Of a DNA stretch of 57,227 nucleotides, positions 44,261 to 52,263 are shown in pieces. The stretch covers positions 1 through 57,227 of the forward strand of contig JAGRFZ010000071.1 of the NCBI GenBank assembly GCA_020445785.1, in the 5' to 3' direction. The notes beneath the pieces are model-generated. The model saw only the letters and a program-made list of their open reading frames with translations, was not told the DNA's origin and did no database searches. Both the position numbers and the translations under genes were made by a program. Position 1 is the first letter of the stretch. Each line of letters begins with the position of its first letter. This DNA comes from Rhodocyclaceae bacterium. Its GTDB lineage: Bacteria; Pseudomonadota; Gammaproteobacteria; Burkholderiales; Rhodocyclaceae.

Positions 44261-45302
44261 GCCCTGCCCCTCCGCTCGACTGTCCGTAGCCATAGCCGTA
44301 GCCATAGCCGTAACCATAGCCGTAGCCGGCGGCATGGCCTTCTTCGGCCTTGTTGAGCAGCATCATCTTGATCGGGCAACGCTCGATCGTGGCCAGCGCC
44401 TGTTGGACCACACCCTGGGTCGTCCGGTTGGCTTCGACCACCATGATGATCTGGCCCATGTGACTCGCGAGGGCTCGTGCTTCGGTGGTGACCAGCAGCG
44501 GAGGAGAATCGAAGATGATGACCCGGTCGCGGTAACGCGAGGAGATTTCATCGAGCAGGCGGTTCATCGACTCGGAAGCCAACAATTCGGTGGCATTGGA
44601 CTGGGCCATGCCGGCAGGGAGGATCGTCAGCTTTTCGATGTTCGTGCGCAGCAAGACGTCCGACAGTTCGGTCTCCGGATCCACCAGCACGTCCATCAGT
44701 CCCCGGGTCGGTTCCAGTCCGAGGATGTTCAGTACCGACGGCTTCGAGACGTCGGCATCGACCAGCAACACCGTGTAATCGAGCTCCATCGCCATGCTGA
44801 TGGCCAGATTGATGGTCGTGAAGCTCTTGCCTTCACCGGGCAGCGAACTGGTCACCATGATCAGATTGCCGTCCTTCACCACGCTGGCACCGCCGCCCTC
44901 GGCGTTGCTCAGCACCGGCCGCTTGATCAGCCGATACTCCTCGGCGACGGGCGAGCGGGGCTGATCGGGCGTCACCATGCCGATGGCCGCCAGCCGCGCG
45001 AGATCGATCTCGACGTAACGGGATCCCGGACGATCGCCCCGCATCGCGGGGTCGTTCGGTTCCGCGTCGGGGGACGCCGGCTTCGCCTCGGCCGAATCGA
45101 CCGTCACCTCGACCTCGGGCGCGGCTTCCCGCACGACCTCCGCTGCGGCAGGCGCAGGCTCCGCCGGGGTTTCGGAGACGACGGTCGGCGCCGCTCCGGG
45201 GCCCGCGGGCTGTTCCGCCTTGCGAGGCGCCACTTCGGGCACTTCGACACCGGCCTGCTTCAGCTTGTCCAGACGCTCAACGGCTTTTTCGATCAAACTC
45301 AC
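44244..45302 (-). CDS. XrtA-associated tyrosine autokinase (BY-kinase)
   Basis: A 352-residue bacterial tyrosine kinase (TIGR03018 type), the cytoplasmic half of a Wzc-like system. Walker A SLPGEGKS at 153-160, Walker A' VLLVDADVSKPS at 178-189 and Walker B VIIFDSPPLL at 261-270. Residues 30-85 form an Ala/Pro/Glu-rich linker. The C-terminal tail has seven Tyr alternating with Gly (Tyr327-339), the expected autophosphorylation cluster. It works with the chain-length determinant immediately upstream (12-base gap). The phosphatase at 24125 may reverse it. Confidence 0.95.
   Translation of the reverse strand: MSLIEKAVERLDKLKQAGVEVPEVAPRKAEQPAGPGAAPTVVSETPAEPAPAAAEVVREAAPEVEVTVDSAEAKPASPDAEPNDPAMRGDRPGSRYVEIDLARLAAIGMVTPDQPRSPVAEEYRLIKRPVLSNAEGGGASVVKDGNLIMVTSSLPGEGKSFTTINLAISMAMELDYTVLLVDADVSKPSVLNILGLEPTRGLMDVLVDPETELSDVLLRTNIEKLTILPAGMAQSNATELLASESMNRLLDEISSRYRDRVIIFDSPPLLVTTEARALASHMGQIIMVVEANRTTQGVVQQALATIERCPIKMMLLNKAEEGHAAGYGYGYGYGYGYGYGQSSGGAGRAEAA
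44285..44327 (+). repeat. 12-bp tandem repeat in kinase tail
   Basis: A 12-base unit (CGTAGCCATAGC) is repeated about three and a half times with one substitution, alternating tac and tat codons. On the minus strand it encodes the Tyr-Gly repeat of the kinase C-terminus. Unit gain or loss would keep the frame and change the number of Tyr by two. Confidence 0.9.
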
Positions 45303-45314
45303 GACATATCCTCG

Positions 45315-46865
45315 TTAGGCCTGCTGCAGGACCGCCAGCAGCACCGTCAACACGGCGAACCCGCCGACGAAGCTGGTCAGCGCACCGGCGAACAGCATCA
45401 GCCCCCTGCGCTTCCTGCTGCGCCGCTGCTCGTTCGCCACCATCGACACCGTCCCCAGTAGGGGCAGGCCGCTGAATTCACGCAAACTACGGGCATCCTG
45501 GAAGGTGGGCCGGATCTGGCTCAGCAGGAAGGCAAACGCCAGTCCCGCGGCAAGCGCCAGCACGCCGGCCGCCGGCATCAGCAGAATCCGATTGGGTGCA
45601 GCCGGCTTGAGCGGCTGTGACGGCGGATCGATGACGCGGAACTCGGCCATGCCCGAGGTGGATTCCATGTCCACCGACATGCTCGCCGACTCGCGTCGCG
45701 CCACCAGTGAATCGTAATTCTTCTTGTGGATCTCGTAGTCGCGGTTGAGCTGAGTGAACTGCGCTTCGATCTGGGGCACCAGTTCGGCTGCCGCCTTGAG
45801 GCTTTCCAGCCGGCCCTGATGGGCCGCGACACGCGCCCGCAGCGAGGCAACCCGCGCTTCGGACTCGGACAGCGCCAGCTTCATCTGCTGGTACACCGGA
45901 TTGGCGTTGACGTTGGCTGCGCTGCGTTCGGGCATCGCCTCGCGCCGCTTCTTCACTTCCGCCGCGCGCTCGGCCTTGAGCTGGTCGAGGACGCGCCGGG
46001 TACCGATCACGTCGGGATGCGCCTCGGTGAAGCGCTGCAGCAGTCCGTCCAGATTCTTCTCGAGGGCGTCGATCCGACCGTCGATCTCGGGAATCGAGAC
46101 CCCCGACAGCACCGGCGCCTCGGGCAACAGGACCGGCTCCTCGCCGAGCAACTGACGTTGCAGCGAGTCGCGCGACTGTTCGGCCTCGCGCAGCGCCAGA
46201 CGCGCCTCGCTGAGCCCGGCGGTGACTTCTGCGAGCTGGCTGAAGTAGTCCTGTTTGCCGTCGCCGATATAGGCCATGTTCTCGAGCTTGAACTCCTTGA
46301 CCCGATTCTCCGCGTCCTCCAGCTTCTGCTCGTAAGAGCGGATCTGCTCCTCGATGAAGCGGCGGGCGCTGTCGGTGTCCTTGCGCTTGTCGCCAAGCCC
46401 GGACTCGACGAAGATCGTCATCAGCGACTGCACCACGCGCTTGGCCACTTCGGGACTCTCGTCCATATAGGAGAGCTTGTAGATGTTGTCGCGCCCGCTG
46501 CCGCCGATCTTCAGGTCGGACGTCAGCCGGCCGATCAGTTCCTCGCGCTGCTTGTCGTTGCGCACCGCCAGGTCGAGATCCGCCATGCGGATGAGCTTCT
46601 CGACGTTGGGCCGGCTGATCAGGGTCCGGCTCAGGATCGCAATCTGCTGATCCACGTTCGGCTGCACCGCCAGCCCCGACATCAAGGGCTTCAGGACCGA
46701 CTGCGTATCGACGTAGATCCTCGCCGACGACTCGTAGCGATCCGGCATCAGGTAGATCCCGATCGCGCCTCCGATTCCCACGACCCAGGCTGCGACCAGC
46801 CCCCACCATCGGTACTGCCACATGCCGCGCAGGTAACCGACCAGTTGCCTAATGACCTCTTCCAT
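45315..46865 (-). CDS. XrtA system polysaccharide chain-length determinant
   Basis: A 516-residue Wzz/Wzc-type co-polymerase (TIGR03007 kind). One transmembrane helix at about 18-40 follows YRWWGLV, a long periplasmic part holds coiled coil from about 150 to 390 (for example EEQIRSYEQKLEDAENRVKEF), and a second helix lies near 415-440. Uniquely for this group a third hydrophobic segment ends the protein (LMLFAGALTSFVGGFAVLTVLLAVL). It sets polymer length and presents the kinase. 36 bases separate it from the export lipoprotein. Confidence 0.95.
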   Translation of the reverse strand: MEEVIRQLVGYLRGMWQYRWWGLVAAWVVGIGGAIGIYLMPDRYESSARIYVDTQSVLKPLMSGLAVQPNVDQQIAILSRTLISRPNVEKLIRMADLDLAVRNDKQREELIGRLTSDLKIGGSGRDNIYKLSYMDESPEVAKRVVQSLMTIFVESGLGDKRKDTDSARRFIEEQIRSYEQKLEDAENRVKEFKLENMAYIGDGKQDYFSQLAEVTAGLSEARLALREAEQSRDSLQRQLLGEEPVLLPEAPVLSGVSIPEIDGRIDALEKNLDGLLQRFTEAHPDVIGTRRVLDQLKAERAAEVKKRREAMPERSAANVNANPVYQQMKLALSESEARVASLRARVAAHQGRLESLKAAAELVPQIEAQFTQLNRDYEIHKKNYDSLVARRESASMSVDMESTSGMAEFRVIDPPSQPLKPAAPNRILLMPAAGVLALAAGLAFAFLLSQIRPTFQDARSLREFSGLPLLGTVSMVANEQRRSRKRRGLMLFAGALTSFVGGFAVLTVLLAVLQQA

Positions 46866-46902
46866 ACCCCTCGTTCCTGAATGCCAATGGTGCCCGTCGG
46901 GC

Positions 46903-47538
46903 TCAGAACCAACTCTGCGGAACGATCAGCACGTCACCCGGCCGCATCTCGACGTTGGCCGACACATCGCCGCGCTTGAGCAGATCCGTCAGCCGCACGC
47001 TGTATTGCTTGTTTCCTTCGGACGTGCGCAGAATCGACGCGGCGTTGCCGTCGGCGAAGTCGGTGATGCCACCGACCGCGATCATCACGTCGAGCAGCGT
47101 CATCTTCTGGCTGTACGGCAGCGTCTGAGGCTGCGCCGCCTCTCCGATGACGCGGATCTGTTCGCTGTACGGTCCGACGAAGCTGGTGACCACGACCGTG
47201 ACCACCGGATCGCGGATGTACTTCGACAAGGCCTGCTCGATGTCGCGCGCCAGCGTGCTCGAATCCTTGCCGATGGCCTGCAGGTCCTCGACCAGCGGCG
47301 TCGTGATCTTGCCGTCGGGCCGGACCGGCACCGTGGTGGAAAGCTCCGGATTGCGCCAGACGATGATGTTGACCGAGTCGCCCGGTCCGATCATGTAGTT
47401 GTACTCCGGCGACGCCGCGGATTGCGGCGCGGGCGGATACTTGGTGGCACATCCGGCCAGCAGTGCGGCCGCTGCCAGGAGCATAAGGAAGCTGCGAATG
47501 ATCTGCGTGGCGGATCCGCGAAGAGTCGACATTTTCAC
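46903..47538 (-). CDS. XrtA system exopolysaccharide export lipoprotein (Wza-like)
   Basis: A 211-residue outer-membrane polysaccharide exporter of the TIGR03027 kind. The lipobox LLAGC sits near residue 30. YMIGPGDSVNIIVWRNPEL starts the poly-export domain; a SLBB-type segment (IRVIGEAAQPQTLPYS...TLLDVMIAVGG) follows. It is shorter than Wza (about 380), typical for XrtA loci. GTG at 47538 has GGAG about 10 bases upstream and is preferred to ATG 47532. It is the first gene of the 16-gene minus-strand operon; the promoter should lie in the 251 bases upstream. Confidence 0.93.
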   Translation of the reverse strand: MKMSTLRGSATQIIRSFLMLLAAAALLAGCATKYPPAPQSAASPEYNYMIGPGDSVNIIVWRNPELSTTVPVRPDGKITTPLVEDLQAIGKDSSTLARDIEQALSKYIRDPVVTVVVTSFVGPYSEQIRVIGEAAQPQTLPYSQKMTLLDVMIAVGGITDFADGNAASILRTSEGNKQYSVRLTDLLKRGDVSANVEMRPGDVLIVPQSWF

Positions 47539-47789
47539 CCCGTGTTCTCCAGATGCGGCGCGGGAAATCCTGCCCGAGCCAAAACAAGCGTCATGCTACG
47601 AATGCAAGTGGGTTCCGCCGAAGGAACAAATGCACGCTTGGCGGCCCTCCTGCGGAAAGATTGCGAGGGTACCGGACCCCGTCGGCTTGCGCCACAAGGC
47701 CTGGACGAGCGCTCTGGCGGCGTCGTCGCGTGGCGGCGCACCGCCTCCCGGGCCGGCGACGGACGCGCGGCATGCCCGCCCCGAGACAC

Positions 47790-49094
47790 TCAGAACGAGC
47801 GCCTGGCCTCGACGTAGGCGCGATCCGACTCGTCGAAGCGACCGAACAAGCCCTCGCCGCTGCCGTCGAAGATGTCCAGCCCGGCCCGCAATCGCCAGTC
47901 GCTTCCCGGTCGCCACTCGACTTTCGGGCGCAGCATGCTGTCGCCCCGGTGGAACCCCACGACCGCCAGCACCTCGGCTTCCACCTCTTCGCCGAACCGT
48001 CGATTGACCATTACGGTGCCACCGGTTTCATTGGCACTGATCGCTGCGCCGCTGTCCGCCGACAGCACCCGACGGCCGAACAATTGCACGTTGAAGCGCC
48101 AGCGGTCCCCCACAGGTATATCGAGCCCGGCGGCGTAATCCACGGTATCGGACTCGAACAAGCCGTCTTCGGCACCGGTTCGCGCCGTATTGAACTTGCG
48201 TCCGGTCGTGGCCACCACCTCGGAGCGGAAGACCATGCTGCCGAAATCCTTCGATACCGTGCTGCCCAACTGCTGTATACGGTCGTGACGCGGCGTGAAA
48301 CGCAATCGGGCGGGGTCGAAATAGTAGGTCGGCGTGACGTCGATGCTGTTGTAGTAGAAACCCGTCAGGTCCCAGCCCTGCACCAGATGGCCGAGGCGAA
48401 CGCCGACATTGCCGTGCCCCAGTCTGCTGGGCGGCTGTTCCTGTTCGCCGATCGTCACGGGTACCGGCAGGGCGGGTCGAAACGCATAGAAATCGCTGCC
48501 CGGCTTGCCGATGTCGTCGACGGTCGCGACCGGAATCCAGATCAGCTCGGCATGGAAATCCGCAGTGCCGAAGTACTCGGCCCGCGCCGCCCATTGGGGA
48601 ATCCTGAGTTGATCGAAATCCGGCAGCAGAAACTCCCGCACGTCGCGGGCAGAAACGACGTCCGCGAAGAAGAGCCCGACCATTTCGCCCCACACGATGT
48701 GCTGCCGGCCGAGGCGGAACTCCCAGTCCCCCCGGGGGACATCCACGTAGGCCTCGCGAAGCATGAAATCGGCACGTTGATCCCGGCGCACGTCGAGCGG
48801 GTAGAAGTCGTCCTCGATCACATAGGCATGGTCGGCATCGACCCGCGCCGCCAGCTTCCAGCGCATGCCGTCACCGAAACTGCCGCTCGCCCCCCCTTCG
48901 AGGCGCACGCGCAGCTTCGACCAATGGTCATCCCCGGCGATCGTCCTGGCCGCGGCGCCCTCGACGAAGGCAAAGGGTTGAACCGCCTTCGGCGCCTCCC
49001 CGGGCATCGCCAGCAGATCGTCCAGCGAATCCGCCGCGGCGACCGACCCCGCACTCATCAGCAGCGCCAGCGACGCCACCATCCTCTTCCCCAT
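47790..49094 (-). CDS. Outer-membrane beta-barrel protein (DUF1302-like)
   Basis: A 434-residue exported protein. Signal peptide MGKRMVASLALLMSAGSVAAA; the mature part has alternating strand pattern and ends in Phe (VEARRSF), as expected for a beta-barrel. The segment LGRQHIVWGEMVGLFFADVVSARDVREFLLPDFDQLRIPQW resembles the DUF1302 family. AGGGGA lies 6 bases before the ATG. It is the last of a minus-strand pair with the ABC ATPase (42 bases apart). Similar barrels accompany LolA-like proteins and FtsX-type permeases in other genomes; a lipid-transport role is possible. Confidence 0.8.
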   Translation of the reverse strand: MGKRMVASLALLMSAGSVAAADSLDDLLAMPGEAPKAVQPFAFVEGAAARTIAGDDHWSKLRVRLEGGASGSFGDGMRWKLAARVDADHAYVIEDDFYPLDVRRDQRADFMLREAYVDVPRGDWEFRLGRQHIVWGEMVGLFFADVVSARDVREFLLPDFDQLRIPQWAARAEYFGTADFHAELIWIPVATVDDIGKPGSDFYAFRPALPVPVTIGEQEQPPSRLGHGNVGVRLGHLVQGWDLTGFYYNSIDVTPTYYFDPARLRFTPRHDRIQQLGSTVSKDFGSMVFRSEVVATTGRKFNTARTGAEDGLFESDTVDYAAGLDIPVGDRWRFNVQLFGRRVLSADSGAAISANETGGTVMVNRRFGEEVEAEVLAVVGFHRGDSMLRPKVEWRPGSDWRLRAGLDIFDGSGEGLFGRFDESDRAYVEARRSF

Positions 49095-49136
49095 CGACAA
49101 TCCCCTGAATAGCTGTTGGCGGGCGACCGACGAAAA

Positions 49137-49883
49137 TCAGACCTCTGGGTCTTCCTCGCCCCGCGTCCGGTCCTGGACGAAGACCCAGCCGTCCGGACCC
49201 TGGACCCCGAGCTTGGTGATCTGACCGTCCTCGACCCGGACCAACCTGTCGGCCATGTTCATGACTCTTCGGTCGTGGGTCGAAAAAATGAAGGTCGTAC
49301 CCGCCTTGCGGTTGATTTGCTTCATCAGCTTCAGAATGCCCTCGCCAGTCTTGCGATCGAGGTTGGCGGTGGGCTCGTCGGCGAGCACGATCTTGGAGTG
49401 GGTGGCCAGCGCACGCGCGATCGCAACGCGCTGGCGCTGACCACCCGAAAGCTGGTTGGGCCGGTGGTCCATGAAGTTTCGCAGGCCCACCATGGCCAGA
49501 AACTTGCGCACGCGCTTCAGCCGATCCTGCTTCGAGAGTTCCGGAAACTGCAGCAGGGGATATTCGACGTTCTCGGCCGCCGACAGCACCGGCAGCAGAT
49601 TGAACGTCTGGAAGATGAAGCCGATCGTCCGTGCCCGGAGGTCGGCAAGCTGGTCCGGGGTCTGCCCCGACACATCGTTGCCGGCAACCCAGACCTGGCC
49701 CTCGGAAGGCGTATCGATGCAGCCGATGAGGTTCAACATCGTCGACTTTCCGCTGCCGGACGGCCCGGCGATCGCCAGGAACACGCCCTCTTCGATGGAT
49801 AGCGAAACATTGTTCAGCGCTATGACATCCTGCTCACCCAGGCGGTAGCGCTTGCTAACATTGCGGAGTTCGACGATTGCCAT
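49137..49883 (-). CDS. ABC transporter ATPase (MacB/LolD type)
   Basis: A 248-residue ABC ATPase. Walker A GPSGSGKST at about 40-48, Q-loop FIFQTFNLLPVLSAAENV, signature LSGGQRQRVAIARAL, Walker B IVLADEPTANLD, H-loop FIFSTHD. This set matches the LolD/MacB subfamily, which powers FtsX-type permeases in lipoprotein or lipid transport. No permease gene is adjacent. It is divergent from the LolA-like gene, with only 41 bases between starts, so the two probably share a regulatory region. Confidence 0.92.
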   Translation of the reverse strand: MAIVELRNVSKRYRLGEQDVIALNNVSLSIEEGVFLAIAGPSGSGKSTMLNLIGCIDTPSEGQVWVAGNDVSGQTPDQLADLRARTIGFIFQTFNLLPVLSAAENVEYPLLQFPELSKQDRLKRVRKFLAMVGLRNFMDHRPNQLSGGQRQRVAIARALATHSKIVLADEPTANLDRKTGEGILKLMKQINRKAGTTFIFSTHDRRVMNMADRLVRVEDGQITKLGVQGPDGWVFVQDRTRGEEDPEV

Positions 49884-49924
49884 CCAGGCCCTTGGGCTTC
49901 GAGAAAGATGAGGAGGATACCACC

Positions 49925-50704
49925 GTGCAAAGCGGACCAGTAACGGCCATCGGGCCTCGTTTGACAAGTATTGCAGTTGCCCTGTGCGCCACCCTGTGGG
50001 CCGCCACCCCCGCATTCGCCGCCGAGGCCGAGCGGAACGCGGCAAAGATCGTCGAGCGGGTGGACAATATCCGCTTCCCGACATCGGACTACCAGGTGGA
50101 TATTTCGATCGAGAGCCGCGACGCGGACGGCGATTCGGATGCCCGCAAATACCGCGTCCTGTCCAAGGGCAAGGAGGACTCAGTGGTGCTGACCATGGAA
50201 CCCGCTTCGGAACGCGGCCAGGCGATGCTGATGAAGGGGCGTGACCTGTGGGTGTTCCTGCCACGGGTTTCGCAGCCGGTGCGACTGTCGTTGTCTCAGC
50301 GACTGACCGGCCAGGTGGCCAACGGCGATCTGGCGCGCGCCAATTTTTCGGGCGACTACGAGGCCTCGCTGACCGGCATCGAATCGATCGGCGAGCGGCA
50401 GGCCGAGGTATTGGAACTCAAGGCCAAGGGACGCGGCGTCACCTACGCGCGGGTCAAGCTCTGGGTCGATGCCGAGCTCGGGCGCCCGATGAAAGCGGAG
50501 TTCTATTCACTCTCGGGGCGGCTGCTCAAGACCTGCAGCTACGAAGATTATCGCGAGATCGCCGGCGAAGTGCGGCCGACGCGGCTGGTGATGACGGATG
50601 CACTGAAACAGGGGCAGGTCTCGGTACTGACCTACGAAGAAATGCTGCTGCGGGAAATCCCGGCCCGCTTGTTCACCAAGGAATATCTGAAGAAGCTGCA
50701 GTAG
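49925..50704 (+). CDS. LolA-like outer-membrane lipoprotein-sorting protein
   Basis: A 259-residue periplasmic protein. The GTG start at 49925 has GAGGAGGA 6-7 bases before it. Signal peptide ends near AAEA. The body is beta-rich with AMLMKGRDLWVFLPRVSQPVRLS and LKAKGRGVTYARVKLWVDAELGRPMKAEFYSLSGRLLK, like the LolA/LolB-fold family used as lipid carriers between membranes. It is divergent from the ABC ATPase that could drive its loading. Confidence 0.88.
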   Translation: MQSGPVTAIGPRLTSIAVALCATLWAATPAFAAEAERNAAKIVERVDNIRFPTSDYQVDISIESRDADGDSDARKYRVLSKGKEDSVVLTMEPASERGQAMLMKGRDLWVFLPRVSQPVRLSLSQRLTGQVANGDLARANFSGDYEASLTGIESIGERQAEVLELKAKGRGVTYARVKLWVDAELGRPMKAEFYSLSGRLLKTCSYEDYREIAGEVRPTRLVMTDALKQGQVSVLTYEEMLLREIPARLFTKEYLKKLQ

Positions 50705-50843
50705 CGCCCGCGACATCCGCGCCATGGGCGAAGCCGGCGTTGCGCGAGGCCCGGCTTCGCGCGGGATCGCCGCCCACAGCCCCCCTTTCCGCCGGTTCCG
50801 GCAGGAGCGCTCGGGCGCGCAGACCAGCCACCGCCGGGTAGAC

Positions 50844-50871
50844 GAAAAAACGGGCGCCGAAGCGCCCGTTT
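50844..50871 (-). terminator. Rho-independent terminator of porin gene
   Basis: An 8-bp perfect stem, ACGGGCGC with GCGCCCGT (50850-50869), a CGAA loop, and on the minus strand a run of six T after the stem. It lies 23 bases past the porin stop. In the plus direction the T-run is short, so termination of the LolA-like gene by it would be weak. Confidence 0.8.
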
Positions 50872-50893
50872 CCGGTTCGATCGTCGAGGACGA

Positions 50894-51937
50894 TCAGAAC
50901 GTGTGACGCAGGCCAGCGGCGACCGAGGTCGAACCTTCACCGGCCTCGGAGACCAGCACGCCACGGGAGGCGCCGTCGTCGTTGGTGGTGTGGTTGACCA
51001 CGAAGGTCACGTTGGTGCGCTTCGACAGCGACTGGGTGTAGCCGATCGAGGCCGAGGTCGAATCGGCATCGTCGATGGCGTCGTCGGAGAGCTGACCGAC
51101 GGACGCGTGGAAGGTGCCCGGACCGACCGGAACGGTGGCACCGATCGTGTAGATCATGACGTCGAGCTCGCTCACGCCGGCGGCGGCATTCTCGTCACGC
51201 TTGCCTTGCTGGACGCTGGCGTTGAGCGCAACCACGCCCAGATCGTAGGCACCCGCCAGATAGACCTCGTCGGTATCCTCGTCGGCACCCTTCACTTGGT
51301 GGTAGACCAGGCCGAGCTTCAGCGGGCCGGCGTTGTAGGCAACGCCCAGGCCGATGCGGTCGTCGTCGGAAGCGTCGGGGCCACCGTCGACTTCGCTCAT
51401 GGTGCTCTGGAACGAGTAGATGGCGCGAACGTTCAGGCCGCCCATGTTGCCCGTGTCATAGCTGATCGAGTTGTCCCAACGGGCACCCGATCCCGGAGTG
51501 ATCGTCAGGCCCTTGGAGAAGCCGAGGATGGCCTGCGGCTCGTAGGCACCGGCGCCCAGGGCGTTGGTGATGCGAGCGGTCCAGAGGTAACCCGGCGCGT
51601 ACTGGCGACCCAGGGCAACGGTACCGAAACCACCCTTCAGGCCGGCGTACGACTGGCGGTGGAACTGGCGGCTGGAGTTGGGCGAGCCGTCACCGACGTT
51701 GAAGCCCTGCTCCAGGGTGAACACGGCCGACAGGCCGTTGCCCAGGTCTTCCGAGCCCTTCAGGCCGAAACGGTTGCCGGACAGAACGCCGTTCTGCAGG
51801 CCGGTATAGGTGGAGTCACCAGCGGTGCCGTAGGCAACGGCGGCATCGATGATGCCGTAGACGGTGACGTTCGACTGAGCAAAGGCCGGAGCGGCAACGA
51901 GGCCGGCCACGGCCAGAGCGATCAGCTTTTTCTGCAT
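50894..51937 (-). CDS. Gram-negative porin
   Basis: A 347-residue porin of the betaproteobacterial type (Porin_4-like). Signal peptide MQKKLIALAVAGLVAAPAFAQS; mature start NVTVYGIIDAAVAY; ends in LRHTF with terminal Phe. The L3-type region and the GLKGSEDLGNGLSAVFTLEQGF motif are typical of trimeric 16-strand general porins. GAGGAG precedes the ATG by 7 bases. Codon use looks strongly biased to preferred GC-ending codons, fitting high expression. Confidence 0.96.
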   Translation of the reverse strand: MQKKLIALAVAGLVAAPAFAQSNVTVYGIIDAAVAYGTAGDSTYTGLQNGVLSGNRFGLKGSEDLGNGLSAVFTLEQGFNVGDGSPNSSRQFHRQSYAGLKGGFGTVALGRQYAPGYLWTARITNALGAGAYEPQAILGFSKGLTITPGSGARWDNSISYDTGNMGGLNVRAIYSFQSTMSEVDGGPDASDDDRIGLGVAYNAGPLKLGLVYHQVKGADEDTDEVYLAGAYDLGVVALNASVQQGKRDENAAAGVSELDVMIYTIGATVPVGPGTFHASVGQLSDDAIDDADSTSASIGYTQSLSKRTNVTFVVNHTTNDDGASRGVLVSEAGEGSTSVAAGLRHTF

Positions 51938-52013
51938 GTGTTTCTCCTCTTGGCTTTAAGTTGGGGGCTTTGGCAAACGCCCCGACTTACCTCTCGATTG
52001 AGAAGTTGCATCG

Positions 52014-52043
52014 ATTTTGCGTAGTTGATCACGGGCTGCGCAA
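52014..52043 (-). promoter_or_regulatory. Possible sigma-70 promoter for porin
   Basis: On the minus strand TTGCGC (-35) is followed after 18 bases by CAAAAT (-10), about 75 bases before the porin ATG. Both are imperfect matches to consensus, so this is tentative. Confidence 0.3.
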
Positions 52044-52078
52044 GGAAAACGCGGCATTCTGGCGGGATCGGCCGGCTC

Positions 52079-52100
52079 TTTGTTGCACAGACACAACAAA
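52079..52100. promoter_or_regulatory. Inverted repeat TTTGTTG-N8-CAACAAA
   Basis: A perfect 7-bp inverted repeat with an 8-base spacer, AT-rich in a GC-rich surround. It lies about 36 bases upstream of the tentative porin -35 box. It could be an operator for a dimeric regulator or a hairpin in the tamA 3' end. Confidence 0.35.
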
Positions 52101-52263
52101 CGCGGCTTTTGTGCTCAAAAGGGCGCGGAAGCCGGCGCCGGAATGCATCCGTGGGGGGAGCGCCACAGCCCCGCTCGGGGCTCTCGGCCGGGGTCGGCCC
52201 GACCGCCCCGCCCCACGCCAGACGGCATCGTGGCAACGCCCGGTGGCGGCCTTCGGAAAGCGC

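Larger units (their letters stand above)
51938..52263. other. Porin upstream region / tamA 3' region
   Basis: These 326 bases contain no gene. They hold the long leader of the porin mRNA, a possible promoter (52014-52043), an inverted repeat (52079-52100) and GC-rich perfect hairpins AGCCCCG-CT-CGGGGCT (52167-52182) and GGTCGG-C-CCGACC (52192-52204) that could stop tamA transcription, although no T-run follows them. Confidence 0.5.

Noticed and set aside
47539-47789. Sigma-54 (-24/-12) promoter for the core operon
   Set aside because: Sigma-54 control is known for some XrtA genes, but I found no GG-N10-GC pair with good flanks here.
49877-49924. Earlier ATG start for the LolA-like protein
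   Set aside because: It would overlap the divergent ABC ATPase start and places acidic residues before the signal peptide; the GTG at 49925 has a strong ribosome site.
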